Translations under genes and position numbers: made by a program
Origin: Symsagittifera roscoffensis
Taxonomy: Eukaryota > Xenacoelomorpha > Acoela > Convolutidae
Length of the DNA stretch: 64,000 nucleotides
Assembly: GCF_963678635.1 (NCBI RefSeq)
Contig: NC_087070.1
Location: 28,682,048 to 28,746,047 of the forward strand
Direction: 5' to 3'
The notes under the pieces: generated by a model
The model's input: the letters and a program-made list of their open reading frames with translations, nothing else
Databases searched by the model: none
What the model was told of the DNA's origin: nothing
Shown here: piece after piece, positions 34,266 through 46,843 of the stretch
Layout of the letters: every line of letters starts with the position of its first letter
Position numbering within the stretch: the first letter of the stretch is position 1

Positions 34266-35830
34266 TGTAAGTGTTAGTTATGGATCATGATTGGTTGGTA
34301 AGAAGTATTTTATAGAGATAGTTTTTAACAATAATATAATTGGATATAAATACTAGTTTTAAACTGGTTCCAATATATCAGCTTCATCAAAAATTTACTA
34401 AGTTTCCAGAATTTTTTGTAGAAAAAAAACAATCAGATCCGGAGTTCAAAATAGACGCCCAAGTATTCCTTTAATATAGTTTTAGTACCCAAAAGAACCT
34501 TTAGCAATAACCCAGCTTAAATTTACCACGTGTACAATTTACGCTGCTTCATCGAGGACGCGATAGCTTCCGCTTTAGTTCCGACTGAGGAACAAAAATT
34601 AATGACGAGTTTTGGTCCAACCTGATGGCTTAGCCCAAGGCCCTAACTTCAGTCACGTAAAATTCATAACCTCTGAACGGGCTTTTTCAGAACGGTCCAG
34701 GGATACCTTCTTCATTTCTCTCTACGAGAAGATCCTTGAGATTAGGTTAATCTGAAGACAGAAAAGTCAATTTTTATACGGCATTTAGCTGAAAGACACT
34801 TGCACCACCATTACACAACAGAACCAACAAGCCGCTTGAACACGTCCACTGGTGTCCGGAGTGTCAACCAAAACAATCATCTGAGCCCACTTTGTAGAGA
34901 TCCCGAAGAAAGACGCGAAATAGTAACTTTCGGGTAGTGGCGTGCGCTGAATTTTTACTTCGAGGGGCAAAAAAAACGGAATCAAGCGAAAACTGAATTC
35001 AAAAAAGTGCACAAAATATACAGAAGGTAAAGTCGTTGATTTTTGAAATCTTGCACAACAAAAATTAAACTTTTATGAGGCACCAATGGCGCTTTTGAAA
35101 TAAAATTAGCTTGGTTCTAACAAAATGTATGTAGTTAAAATGTACCCAGAGGGGTGACCATTTGCTTTTCAAAAAAAAACACTCAAGAAGCTACTGTTCG
35201 GGTATGAACTATAATTATGTTTTCTCTCTCCATTAGAATGGTAAGAACTAAGACCACAAATCAATCCTAGTATTCACAAAACCTAAACGTTTACCAATTT
35301 CTACAGAAAACAATCCAAAACAGCTAAAATCCGTTAAACTCATACACTGAGGCTTATATTTGGCAGGTAGAGAACAAAAGAGCAGAGAAGGTTTAGAATC
35401 AGCTTAGCCCAATATTCAGCAAATTTATTTGACTTCGACGAGTTATCGGTTTTTGGAGTTTCTAGGAAAAAATTGCATTGTCTAAAAACTAAATGATTTT
35501 CAAAAAAATCTATGATTGATACGTGTTTGACGAGACTACTTCTTGACAAACATGGATCAATAAGGAAATTTATGTTCCGCTGGTAACTTGAATTCCACTG
35601 AGGAAACAAAAACTGCACATTTGAATTTTAACCATTTGAATTTATGGTATCTTCGACCGTAATTTGACATACTGCTAAGTGAAATAGACTGTGACCTCAA
35701 GACGTCAAAATCAAACAACTGCAAATGTGAGCTCAAAAACTAGACGACCTATATAATTGAAAAAATAACAGATATGTTATTACAAACCTGGAACAAAAAC
35801 TACTACCGATATCACCGATGCATAGTTTCT

Positions 35831-35872
35831 ACATAGAGGCGAGACGAAGCTTAGTAACATTTGCAATATAAT
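35831..35872 (+). repeat. 42-bp dispersed motif, copy 3
   Basis: ACATAGAGGCGAGACGAAGC followed by TTAGTAACATTTGCAATATA; diverged member. Confidence 0.4.
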
Positions 35873-36420
35873 TAAAAAATTGCATTACAAGATGTTGAAT
35901 CGAAAAAGTTATATGAAACAAAATTAAACACAAAATGGAACATAAAATTACATGAAACAAGTCGAAAAAACTATATCTGCCAAACTTTCATGCCTTTGTC
36001 TCGAATAAGGTTAAAAAAAACAGCCTTAGCAAGCATTGAAAATCAATTACCGAGCCGGCAATAAAGCGAACAAACTTGGGTCGACCCTTGTAAAGACGAA
36101 AACGAAACTGTAGTCATGAAAAAATTTCAAGCTATAAAACTTTCAAAATCTTAACTTTAACGAACCATATATCCTGAAACAGATAAAACATTTGAGAGCA
36201 AGGATAGCAGTTTAATGAGCAAGTAGCACAAAAAGTTCTGACCATAGTCTCAAAAATGCAACAAACTTTTTTTCAAATAAGTGTAATATTTTCGGCATGG
36301 TGTGATGAAAGGATCTGAAGGAGAAATTAGATTTTAGGCATATTCGACAGCATAGAAAAACAATCAAAATGAAAAACAATTTTTGTAGAAAAATTACTAG
36401 AAAAATTTAAAAAAAACTTA

Positions 36421-36462
36421 ACACAGAGGCGAAGCAGAGCTGCGCAACACTTGCGATGGAAA
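36421..36462 (+). repeat. 42-bp dispersed motif, copy 4
   Basis: ACACAGAGGCGAAGCAGAGC followed by TGCGCAACACTTGCGATGGA; close to the consensus. Confidence 0.55.
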
Positions 36463-37864
36463 AAAAATGTGTCACAAAAATTTTTTAAATAATCAGATAG
36501 GAAAATGTTGCAAAACTTTTTTGAAAATTAAACAAGCAAAAATATTAGTTTGACTCCAACTGACGTTTTAAACCTACCTGCCTGCCTGGCAGAAGACACG
36601 CGATGAAACTATTTATAAACAGCACACTGCTAAAAAACGAACTCAGACATTTTTTCAGATAAGACGCAAGAACCAAGCCAAACAAGACTAAACAAACAAA
36701 ACACTTTACCTGAAACAACAAAAAAAAATCTAAAAAACATCAAACTACTGAAATTTATACATTTCAAAAACTATTAAATAAATTCAAAATCTTTTATTTT
36801 TCGTGTTCAAAGGAAAAATTGCTCTAAAACAATTGAATCAAACTAAGAAGTAGAAAAAAGAAAGAGACACTCGCTTTGAACAAATAAAACAAGGCAATTG
36901 GACTACTATTGATAAAGTATCTAGAAAAGGCGTGTCAATGAAACATTTTTAGAAAAAAGATTGAGACCTTGAACATATAAATATTATCTGGACGTGGAAA
37001 AAAAACAAATAGAACGTTTTTAAAAAAAAAAGACAACAAAAAACACTGAAAAGAAAAGTTATTTCGTTACTGTTTTAACGCATTGAAACTGCTTAACAAT
37101 AAATAAAAACAAGTCAATCAGGAAAACTAACAGACAGCAAGTCAAGTTGACACAGAAAAACAACAAAATCGTCTAGCAATTTTGAACAAAATTACTGAAA
37201 ACTTTGAGTTGATATGATCCGTGTTTGGTAGGCTTGCTTGGTTTTTATTTTTCAAATAAAATGGCTAAATGTAAAAACATAATAGGCTAGAATCTAACGA
37301 AAAAAAAATCTAAAAATCAAATATCAAAAAATTCCAAAAAAAGCTGATCAAAAAATGTGCACGAACTAATGAGCCATTTTATCTGCACAAAAAATTCTAT
37401 TGACACAGCCTATCTTACAATCAAAATAAAAAAATTTTAGAACCAATTTTGTGAATTGAACTGAAAAACAAAAAAAAATAAAAAAAAAATTAATGTTTAA
37501 CTTTTTTTCACTTTTTTCAAAGATTCTAGGAGGTGAGTTTCTTGAATAATTTCATTTAAAAAATTCAATCAATCCCAGATAATTCCAAAGAAAATTATTC
37601 GAAAAAAAAAGGAAAATAAGCCTACCGGAATTGAAGCTCACCGATCTTAAAGCCGAAAATGTACCAAAAAATTCGGAATCCGACAAAAACTCATTGTCAA
37701 CCCTTAATGTAACACAATATGCCGCATGGTCACAGTTACTACATTGTTTAATTTAATTTACAAGGATGCTAGTTGAAACACGTGTAACATTTTCACGTGC
37801 GTGACCTAAGTTATTTATGGGAAAAGTCTAATGTCCGATTGCAATACCCTTTTTCAAATATTTT

Positions 37865-38215
37865 TTCAGTGTTTTGAATTTTTGAATATTTAATTCCAAA
37901 GAGGCGCTTCAGTATTCAAAAAACTAACGTTATTCGAGTAAAACATTTACATTTAAGATTAAGCTATTGAATTTATATTTAAAATTAAGCTATTGTAAGC
38001 CAATAAAGTAAGCAATTGTAAGCGTGCTCGCTCGCTTTATTCGCTCGAATTAACACGAAAAACCAAAAATTCTCGACACGGGGACATTTTGCTCTACAAT
38101 TTTTTTATTCACCCCGAATCACTCACCTCTTTTCGATGAATATTTGCGGTAGCTGATTTTGCGTGGAAAACAAAAAACTATAAAGCACACCCGAGTACTA
38201 AGTTATCCCCTTTTC
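37865..38215 (+). repeat. Dispersed repeat B, copy 2
   Basis: Counterpart of 13,560-13,965 in the same orientation; contains GCGTGCTCGCTCGCTTTATT, ATTCTCGACACGGGG and CTGATTTTGCGTGGAAAAC. Class unknown. Confidence 0.5.
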
Positions 38216-38560
38216 AAATAGCCGGAACAAAAATTCGCCCGTGAAACTATGCAACATGGGTTACCTATGCTGATATAGAATAAGCCGAACCCATTAACTG
38301 AAAACTAATTACATAAATTATTTAAAATCGGTCGATATAATTACAAACTGCAGAACTTGCAATTTTAGTAAAAACTGTTCAGAATCGAAAATAAAAACCT
38401 AAGATTTGAAAAGAAACAGCTTGAAAAGCTTATCAGATAAAAAACATGCATTTAGAAAAAAAACAACCGAGAATCAGCCGACAGAAATTAGAACGTTCAC
38501 CAAAAATCCGGAAAAAAATCAGTCCAAAAAAATCAAAACTTTGCGAATTATGTTGCAACA

Positions 38561-38632
38561 TAAGCACCAAGCCCAGAAGACATGCGCTGCTTGTGTAATT
38601 AGAAACCGTACAGCTGTGATTCGATCCCTATC
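38561..38632 (+). repeat. tRNA-like SINE fragment on the plus strand
   Basis: AGCACCAAGCCCAGAAGACA as an A-box-like segment and GTGATTCGATCCC as a B box, with normal spacing. No full tRNA fold. Confidence 0.4.
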
Positions 38633-38639
38633 TATTTGA

Positions 38640-40690
38640 AATTTTCCTAAAACATTAACTCAGTATTGAAATAGATTGGTCTTAAATTTTTTTTTTCAAA
38701 TTTGAGTTGCAAACGAATTTATTAGACAGATTTGCGATGCAACTCAAAAGCAGACAAACATTAAGCCGGAAAATATCTAGATGAAAACTTCATACTTTTG
38801 TCTCGTATAGTGAGTTCATTTTCAGAAATACTTTCCGACACAGAGACGAAGCGGAGCTGCGCACCGCTTGCGATACAACCCAAACATGAAAAACTGAGTC
38901 GAAAACATACGAGGTGAATAAAAAATTTCGTATGTTTCGACAAAAAATAAAGTGCCAGCTAAAGCTGGAGGTACGTTTTTGACACTTATTGAATTAACTT
39001 TACTGATGCGGTATGAAATGGGTCATTTAAAAAAGCACTTCGCCCAAAACCTGTTGTTTCTCTACTAAAATAAGTCTGATTGAAAAAGTTTTCAGATACT
39101 GGAATTTTCCCAAGGACGTATAATTCTTATTAGAAAAAAAAATAAGTCGCCGGGCCGGTAGAAAAATTATCACAATGAGTACTTTTGATGGAGCTTTCGA
39201 TCTCAGATTTGATGGGGTAGTTTTTAAGAAAAGTGAAAAAGTTTTGCCGAAAAAGTTCTAAGAAATGGTCAGAAGTTCAAAAAAGTTAAAAGTCATACAA
39301 TGTCTCTTCCGCAGACAAAATTCCCAAAACCGAATTCACCACAACCTGAGAATTGGCACGGTAGTTTTTGCAAAACATCAAAAGTTTTCAAAAAACAGTC
39401 AAAATTTCGAAACTTTTTTGAAAGCAATTGCTTTTTCAAAAAAAAAATATTGGAGTGCCTATTAAAAAAGGCAGACTTTCAACAACCTGTTAATTCAATT
39501 CAAACCTTGATGCCACAAATCTGACTTCAAGGGCCACAAATCTGACTCCACAAAGAAACAAAATTTGATTTTTCCGAGAATCAAAGCCTTTTCTGTGAAA
39601 AATCTCTGCGTAGCTGTCTATGCAGAGATTCACAATGCCTGTAAATTCGATTGAACCCAGAAAATAAATTTTTGATAAAAGTCAAATAGTTTCAAACAAC
39701 AGTGAAAGAGAACAAAAATTAACTTTTCCAAAAATCATAGCTTTTTATAACAAAGAAATTGGGCATAGCGTTTATCCAAAACAGATTCAAGCAACCTGTA
39801 ATTTTCTCCAAAAAAAAATTAAACAAAAATCAAAAATTTTGACTTTTCCGAGGGCCAGTGTTTGTGTCAAAAAATTTTTGGGCGGAGTCGCATTTGCAGA
39901 GGCGATTTCTACAACCTTTTTTGGATTGAACCCAAAATCTAAGATATGGGAGGTTACTTTTCGACAAAATTCAAAAAGTTTAAAAACAGTAAAACAACTT
40001 AAAAAAGAATTTTCCGAGAATGGTTACTTTTTGTTCAAAATTAATAAAAGAGTAGCCGCTAACGCTCAGGGGCTTCCATCTACCTGTGATCTCTATTGAA
40101 CCTACAATCGCAGATTTCGGATGTTTGTTTCAAGAAAACAAAAAATAAATCAAAAAGATGGGTCAAATAGTCCCCCGCAGATTTTTCGAAGGCTGTATAC
40201 AGATGGGTCAAGAAAAAAGAGACTAGGGGATTATGCAGGCAGAAAATTAAGTAGTTCTCTCCCAAGATATCATTTTTTGAAAATCGATGAAACGATTGTG
40301 AAAAAAAAACGTTTGCAAAATGAAGAACTTTCCAAAACGTCTCCAAAAACAAAATGAAAAAATCCAATCCCATAATTCTATAAAAAAAAGTGTTTTCATC
40401 CAATTATAACTCTAGGGAATTATGCCGAGAAAGACATTCAATTTAAAATTAGCAACGGAACACAACTTATTAAGCCGAAAACATAGAAGCAGAAATCATT
40501 AAAGCCGAATGAAGTTTTCGAGCGAAAACAAAACAGCCAAATATACGAAGTGAAGGTTAAATTTGTAAATTGAATTTATATTTCAAAACACTAGAAGCAA
40601 TTACATTGAAAATAGCATACAAAACTCCTTTCTACGATGTGACAACTAAGCTGACAAAATATTAGCAGACAATCTAAAGGCCGATATTTC
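38640..40690. other. AT-rich intergenic DNA, no gene seen
   Basis: Several 70-110 codon frames on both strands are Lys/Asn/Phe-rich and look like chance. AAGCCG motifs of the SINE-like family occur near 38,765, 40,472 and 40,645; the last shares GATGTGACAACTAAGC with SINE-like copy 2. Confidence 0.5.
38838..38880 (+). repeat. 42-bp dispersed motif, copy 5
   Basis: ACACAGAGACGAAGCGGAGC followed by TGCGCACCGCTTGCGATACA; best-preserved member together with copy 4. Confidence 0.55.
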
Positions 40691-40699
40691 TTGGAAAAA

Positions 40700-41765
40700 A
40701 ATCCAGTTTGAAAAAGGTTCCCGATGATGCAAAAATTTACAGACCAATTACAACAGAAGAAAGAGACGAACTGCAGACTGATCTGAACCGACTTTCAACG
40801 TGGTCAAAAAGAAGTCAAATGAAGTTAATTCTGTCGAAATTCCTCAAACTTGATTTATCAGGAAAAGCAAGGCCAGAAAAAAATATATACATTGGATGGA
40901 ACATCAACTTTGAGCAATGTAGAAAACGAGAAATACATGGGAATTACCTATGACTCAAGATTACTTTTTCTTGAACACACTACCATGAAAACAAAATTAG
41001 CTAATACTATGTTTAACTAGAACTTCGGTAGAATTTAACGAAGGCAATCATGGCGAGCCTCTATAAAACGTTGGTGAGACCATCTGAAAATATGCCAATC
41101 AACCGTTTAAAATATACCTAAACAAATTCGCGATTGGAACAGTTCAGCGAAGGGCAACCAGACTCATCCCAAGTTTACCCTCAAAGGCTGAAAATTTTGA
41201 AGCTTCCTACCTTGGAAAACAGAAGACCACGTACAAATTCACAGACTTGTACAAATTCATACTTGTACACTTTCAAATGGATTGCAACAGATCCTAATTA
41301 CAAAACGTCGCTTCAGCGTCTAGGAAAACTGCCTTTACCCATGTACATTCAGCTCAATAATTTACTTCTACTATCTTAAATCCTCAATAATCACTACGAC
41401 TTCAATTTTTCTGACCGTTTTCCGCCAAAAAACGACCTAGCTAATACAAGATCTCGTTTATTTGAATGTACACGCCCTGCAAAATTTGTTTGCGAAAAAA
41501 AATTTCTGGTTTCATGCAAAGAGGCTGGCTAATTTGGTTCCTCAAAAAGTGGACTTTACCAACACGATAGGGCTCAAAGGACGGTTGCTGCAATGGATGT
41601 GGGAGCATTTCGAGAAAAGATTCGATGACTCCAACCCCTGTAGCTGGAAAATTCTGTGCGACTGTACCCTAAACAACTGCAGAAATATGTCTAACTAACT
41701 TAACTGAAACTGTGGGGGAAACCCCTTGCGTACGCTAAATTCATATTATTATTATTATTATAAGC
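40700..41765 (+). mobile_element. CR1-like LINE 3' fragment (decayed RT C-terminus)
   Basis: The plus strand shows DDAKIYRPI, then LQTDLNRLSTWSKRSQMKL, then MASLYKTLVRP and, in other frames, QRRATRLIPS. These correspond in order to the thumb/post-catalytic region of CR1/Jockey-type LINE reverse transcriptases. The catalytic box is not included, so the copy is 5'-truncated. Frameshifts and stops are frequent. It ends at an (ATT)n tract (41,744-41,761), the microsatellite tail common on CR1-type elements. Confidence 0.7.
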
Positions 41766-41839
41766 TATGTCTCCGATGTAACAGCAAATGAAAGAATGCT
41801 TACAGTAAAGGAACGAAACTCGGGGTAACCCGTGCAAAT

Positions 41840-42075
41840 GGATAACCAGAAAGTCACGAACTTGTATAAGAACTTACTTCTTTGCTATAGCCATAAACGC
41901 CTAGAATTCACTACCAGAGTCTGTAATTTCCCGCGTTCGTTTCAACTTGTTCAAATCGAGGCTGCATGAAAATATTGGAAACGATTTGTACAATTTATCT
42001 TTTCTCGAAAGAGGAATTGGACGTCCAAAGAAGGAGCTGATCGACCTAGGCTGACAAGCCTATAGATCAAAAGTT
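41840..42075 (+). mobile_element. Second CR1-like LINE 3' fragment
   Basis: Directly after the first fragment the plus strand reads RTYFFAIAINA then a TAG in place of a tryptophan, then NSLPESVISRVRFNLFKSRL. This is the conserved NAWN.LP...FK..L end of CR1-type pol proteins. Only the last about 60 codons are present. Confidence 0.65.
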
Positions 42076-42237
42076 ACCTGTGTAAGATGCAAAAACAATG
42101 GCACAGACTTGGGATACATGTAAATCTAAGCTGAAGTATTTGAAAAAATTATGGGTTACCGAATTCAATCTAATGATATATACATATTTACATTTTTAAC
42201 TGGTTGAATTAATTTTTATCAAATTTTTTGACATTTA

Positions 42238-43182
42238 TTATTGGTCTATTTTTACAAACACTTTGGGGCGAGCGAAAATTTGGATAGCCTCTTCGGCAGA
42301 TGCAAGTTTCGATTCAATTTCTTGTTTTCTTTGAATGGCTTTCTGACTCCTTATAGCAATCGGAAGCCGTTGGAGCTCGGCTAACAACTCTTTTCGTGAT
42401 TCCTGCAGCTCACGCAACGTCTTTTGCCGTTCTGCTTCGGACATCTTACGGTGACCAGGAGGCATTTCTGGATCTGGTTGACAGGCCAACTCCATTTCAT
42501 GTTCCTTTTGCCATTGCTGTTTTCTTTCAGCTAGATATTTCGGCACTTTTCCTTTCCGCTGTTGAATAGATTGTTCTCGTTGTTCCTCTTTTTCTCGCTT
42601 GGAAACGAGAGCCTGGTAAGATTTAGGATTCGTTTTGTTTAGAGAAGACAAATGTTGAGCGTTCATTTGTACAAAGTTTGGACGCTCTTGTAAATCAAGA
42701 CTAAGGTCAGATTCCGATGCGGCCTTTTTAACAGGCGCGCTGGCTGGCCTCGAGTGTCCTCTGAGAAAATTAATGTTCTTCTTCTCAGGTGCAACTGAAC
42801 TTTCCAAATTTTGCTTGACTTTCGATTGAATACTTCCATACTTTGGATTAGTCGTCATGGGTCGAATAGGTTCTCTATAGCTTTGCGATTGTTCTCTTTG
42901 GGTACTGGCCTCCTTGTTCTTTTTCTGCAACTCTCTCATTTTATTTACGTTCATTGCCATATGATTTTTGTTCGTATGAGACTTAAAACCAGTAGCTATT
43001 TGATGTTTGTCTAGGCCAAACATCAAACCAACGCTGCCTTTGTGCATTTGATGTATTTTAGCCCCTGCACCTCGAATTTTGGGTTGAACATAATAATCTG
43101 GACGCAACGTTTTGGAACCATGTCCAACTCGTTCATGGTAGTCATCAGGAGGGTACGGACAAGAAGACAACAAACTTGTCAT
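42238..43182 (-). CDS. ENKD1: ENKD1, enkurin domain-containing protein 1
   Basis: A single open exon of 314 codons from ATG 43,182 to a TAA at 42,238. The C-terminal 90 residues carry the enkurin domain (DPEMPPGHRKMSEAERQKTL through EEAIQIFARPKVFVKI), whose final block closely matches ENKD1 of vertebrates. The N-terminal half has RPDYYVQP, a short basic helix (MRELQKKNKEA) and YGSIQSKVKQ, also family features. In mammals ENKD1 is a microtubule-associated centrosomal protein that promotes cilium formation. Length is close to the usual 340-350 residues. TATTTCAG (acceptor-like) lies just upstream of the ATG, so an upstream exon or leader intron is possible. An AATAAA overlaps the stop codon region (42,234-42,239). 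All motifs look intact. Confidence 0.93.
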   Translation of the reverse strand: MTSLLSSCPYPPDDYHERVGHGSKTLRPDYYVQPKIRGAGAKIHQMHKGSVGLMFGLDKHQIATGFKSHTNKNHMAMNVNKMRELQKKNKEASTQREQSQSYREPIRPMTTNPKYGSIQSKVKQNLESSVAPEKKNINFLRGHSRPASAPVKKAASESDLSLDLQERPNFVQMNAQHLSSLNKTNPKSYQALVSKREKEEQREQSIQQRKGKVPKYLAERKQQWQKEHEMELACQPDPEMPPGHRKMSEAERQKTLRELQESRKELLAELQRLPIAIRSQKAIQRKQEIESKLASAEEAIQIFARPKVFVKIDQ

Positions 43183-43189
43183 TTCTGTC

Positions 43190-45118
43190 TGAAATAGCAG
43201 TCAGAGAGTTTACGAAATCGTTATAGAGAAATGACCGTCCTGCAAACTGTCCTATAATGACGGGAAGTAACAAATCTATATAATCAGAAGGTCAAAAGTA
43301 TCATAGTAACCCAGGTTACAGTCAGGAGTCCCTTCATCACATTATCCAGTCAAAATCCTCGGAATTTTCTGGATATGGAAGAGTAATATATAATGTGGAT
43401 AGAAGTAAGAGAGTCAGATGGTTGGGAATCAAGCCAACCAGATTGAGGAAACTATTACCTGCAAAGAATGAACCGGAGATGAAAGTGACTCAAAAAGACT
43501 GACCTGATATGCGGCTACGGGTCTATCATATACTTGGAGTGCAGCCTGTATTTAGACAACCGCGTATTCATACTCGTCAGTATTTAGACAAATACTGTAT
43601 GAACCAATCAAAATCGAGAAAAGACATAAATAATCCAAAATATGTAACATTCGCCCAGAAGTACATATCGACGGAAAATAAAGCTAGGTTCTAAAACGAC
43701 TGGCCAGCGTCTAAACACAGCTCTACATGCTTTTCACCGTCTCTGGAAAAGCCAGTTCTTTTGATGGTCTTTCTAACATCGGGTTGACAAAAATCGTTAC
43801 TGTTTCCGGCTTCGATCAGAACGCTCTAATTAACTTAATTATATGCAAAAATAGTGAGGTAATGGCTGGGTCTCACTATGTAACAGTCGCCTACTTAAGT
43901 CACAAATGAGGTTAAAGAAAAGTAGGCCCTATAACCATTGGCTCAAGAGTCAGGGACACTATCTCTTCTGTTTTTCTACCTCGAACGTTCGGAGCCATTT
44001 CGGTTCACTTGCGACATGAGACTAAAACCCTCGTTACAGCTTAAAGGCCACTACCAAAATACCACCCCACTCTAGAAAATAAGAACGTCCCCATACTTAG
44101 GTTTCAAAATACCCAAAATACGCAAACGCAGTTAGAAACAGGGTCGGAACAGTCCGTATAGTAACTTTTTATTAGACAGTGGACCTTTGATCCATTTCAG
44201 ATGGATCAACCTAAAACTCTTCTTACCTCATTATAAAAATTATAAAACACAATCAAGAAAACTAAATTGGGTACTCACAAACCAACACACTCGAGAATTG
44301 GAGTAACTAGGTTAATCAGCATCTCTAGCATTAAAGGGAATTAAGTTTTAACTCAAGAAGTTTGTAACTAATGAATTCCAGCAAAGGAAATGAGGTTTGA
44401 TTTGAGAAATAAGTTTTTGGGCTGGACCATTGTGAGACTTCTGTTGTCCAGCTTTCCACCGAAGGTTCACTCTAGTCCACTTCTAATTAATATCTTCTCT
44501 TCTCGTAATCGTTCTGTCTCCTATTTCAGGATAAGACAGCTCTACTCTAGTGTGATATTATGTCTCGAAATGGCAAATAGCAATTTCCCGCTGCTTTTTT
44601 TGACCACTTTCCCGCGAATGTAGTTCGATTATTCTGATCTTGTGTTTCTGAATTTGCCCCAAAATCACGTTGTTCGTAATGTTCAAGATCAAACTTCCAA
44701 ATATGACCGACTGGCACATACTCTTCGGACTCAAGATCGATGTCCTCATCGCGTGATGCCGTCTGCCAGTGAATCCCCGGATTGTTGAGTTTTGCTCAAG
44801 ATACAGTGCCAGTGGTCATTTATTGAAGTTTGCAGCAGATTTAACTTTATCTACATCCCAACAATCACAACCATGCAAAATTGTCACACTATCGCTGAAC
44901 AGCAATCAAAATATGCATACACCTGCACCTTAAGTTTCCGCTTTGCAAGCTAATGATTAAATATTCTTTTGTCTTTTCCAATCAGAAAATTGTCATACAG
45001 CATTTTGATTTATATAATAAATATAGCATTTTAATATTCGTTTCCTTAAGATTTCTTTTTCGTGACCTCAGATTTCCTCCGAGTTCACACTCGAGCCCCT
45101 TTTTTACCCTCTCAAGAC
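43190..45118. other. Intergenic DNA between ENKD1 and the large element, no gene seen
   Basis: Moderately AT-rich, contains only short frames on both strands. A minus-strand stretch at 44,558-44,760 reads REYVPVGHIWKFD-like text and could be a transposon crumb, but I cannot assign it. Confidence 0.45.
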
Positions 45119-46843
45119 TCAAGAAACCTTCACTGAGCTCCCTGCTACCTTCTTTTTCCTGGTCTTTGAGGTGCTAGGCCCTGACTTGTTTGACAATGTG
45201 ATATGCCTTAGCAGCGCTTCCTCATCATCGGAGCTGATTACGATCTCTTCCCACGCTTTTAGTTGTTCGAAGGGTTGCATCCACTCCCTCTGCTCATGCA
45301 ACCTCTTTGCCTGGTTTGGCAAACCCTTCACTCTCGACTCCCTGTTCAAACAAAAGGAATTGTGCAGGCTCAGGCTCACGTTCTTCGCCAAGTCCTCCTC
45401 CAGTATCGATTCCCTCGCCTTGGTATTATCTCTAGACACCCTACAGACTCTTTTCCAACCCGTCGTGATCGCATTTCGGTGGGTCAGCAAAGGTCTCCTG
45501 AAGGCTTCCGGCCCTATCTCCGCCAGGAACTGCCGATATTCTTTCTGATGTTTCTTCATATAATCCTTCGTCACCATATACAACCAAGATGTCAGTGTCG
45601 CTCGAAACCACGGGAAGAACCTTATGCGGCTCCATACGTGCCTGACCTCCATCGGTACGGCGAATACCTTGCACGCAGTCTCAAACAACTCAAGTCTTCT
45701 GCTATAATCAATAGCATATATCGATTCCGCTGTCGGTGTCTTTGACTCCCGATTTTTCGTCACGTTCTCCTCGATCCATCGCAACGCCAACATTGTGCCC
45801 ATTACCAAGATGGTCGCCTTCTGCCGATGATCGGGTAATCCGATTGACCGAATCTCCTCAACGTCCCATACAAAGCAGAGATTCGCGTGATTCGGTTACC
45901 ACAACGTCTGTGCCAGACAATGGCATGGGAATTCCCCATGGGTAATATCGATGCTCCGGAGGTTGCGCTCTGCCAAAGCTTCCAGCAGAGGCTCCAATTC
46001 CATCATCTTCTCATTTGTCATATCAGTCTCCTCCTGGGCTGGGGCACTATTCATCGGCTTCCCGATTGTGTTCTGTCTCTCCAAGTCACTCGTGATTTCG
46101 CATTCCAAACTCAAGAGTTCTTCTCCCCGGATTTCACTCAAGTCATCTCTTTGTTCTCTTGGTAGATTCCCCAGGATCTTCCTCAACAATCTGTGTGAAT
46201 GGTGCGACATTCGAGCCAGTCGTACGCACTTGGGTACCGAGAAGGCCTTGTCTACTAATATCCTCTGGCTGGACACCTCTCGCCATGTGTAATGGATAGT
46301 GGCTTCCACATAGGTTGGCCATTACTGATCCACCAAGGTTTTTGCATTTTTTGGCAGAACGTAGACTTCGCTCAGGGGAAATCCCATTTTCGCCTCAAGA
46401 CCAACCCTCCACCCTCTGATGTGCTTCTGGGTTGTTTGCAACACCCCAGGCCATGACTCCACGCTCAATGCTGTCACCAAAAGGTGCTCAGACTCCAGCA
46501 TCTCCAGTGATTGTAAACTGCACATCCTTGAGAAGAACCCCAGCGCTGTTGCCATATTCACCGTAGTGTTTGTGTAGCACTCTGCCACTATCTGCACTTC
46601 ACTCTTCTCTCTTTCTGTTACGTCGCCAAACCAAGCGACTAGGTCTTCTCTCTGGAAAGACTGTATTCTGACACATGATCGTCCATCACAAGTGTGCTCT
46701 CTGCCTCCGCATGTCAAGTCAAGACAACTACTGGGTTCCATCTTCTTTACTGATCCTAGCTTACTCATTGCCTCGCCCGACTCTTTACTCTGAGGTAGCT
46801 TGCGTGGGGATGTGGGCACCAGGAGGGTCTCAGCAACTTCCAA
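45119..46843 (-). pseudogene. Large element, second protein, C-terminal part (two in-frame stops)
   Basis: A 575-codon stretch in one frame with only two stops, at 46,322 and 45,896. It begins EVAETLLVPTSPRKLPQ, contains FQREDLVAWFGDVTEREKSE and RYSRRLELFE-type helical text, and ends with a tail that has IVISSDDEEALL, which looks like a SUMO-interacting or CK2-type acidic motif, and a basic SKTRKKK that could be a nuclear signal. No known enzyme motif is visible. The single-frame preservation suggests moderate age. Family unrecognised. Confidence 0.5.

Larger units (their letters stand above)
34280..37864. other. AT-rich intergenic DNA, no gene seen
   Basis: Long A-rich stretches, especially 36.3-37.6 kb. 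Contains two 42-bp motif copies. No coding frame with protein-like composition was found on either strand. Confidence 0.55.

Noticed and set aside
34925..34985. Second MITE starting at GTGGCGTGCGCTG
   Set aside because: The left end looks like a transposon terminus but no inverted partner or target duplication was found within several hundred bases.
44188..44212. Small hairpin TTGATCCAT...ATGGATCAA
   Set aside because: Isolated short palindrome with no T tract, coding neighbour or repeat family; probably chance.
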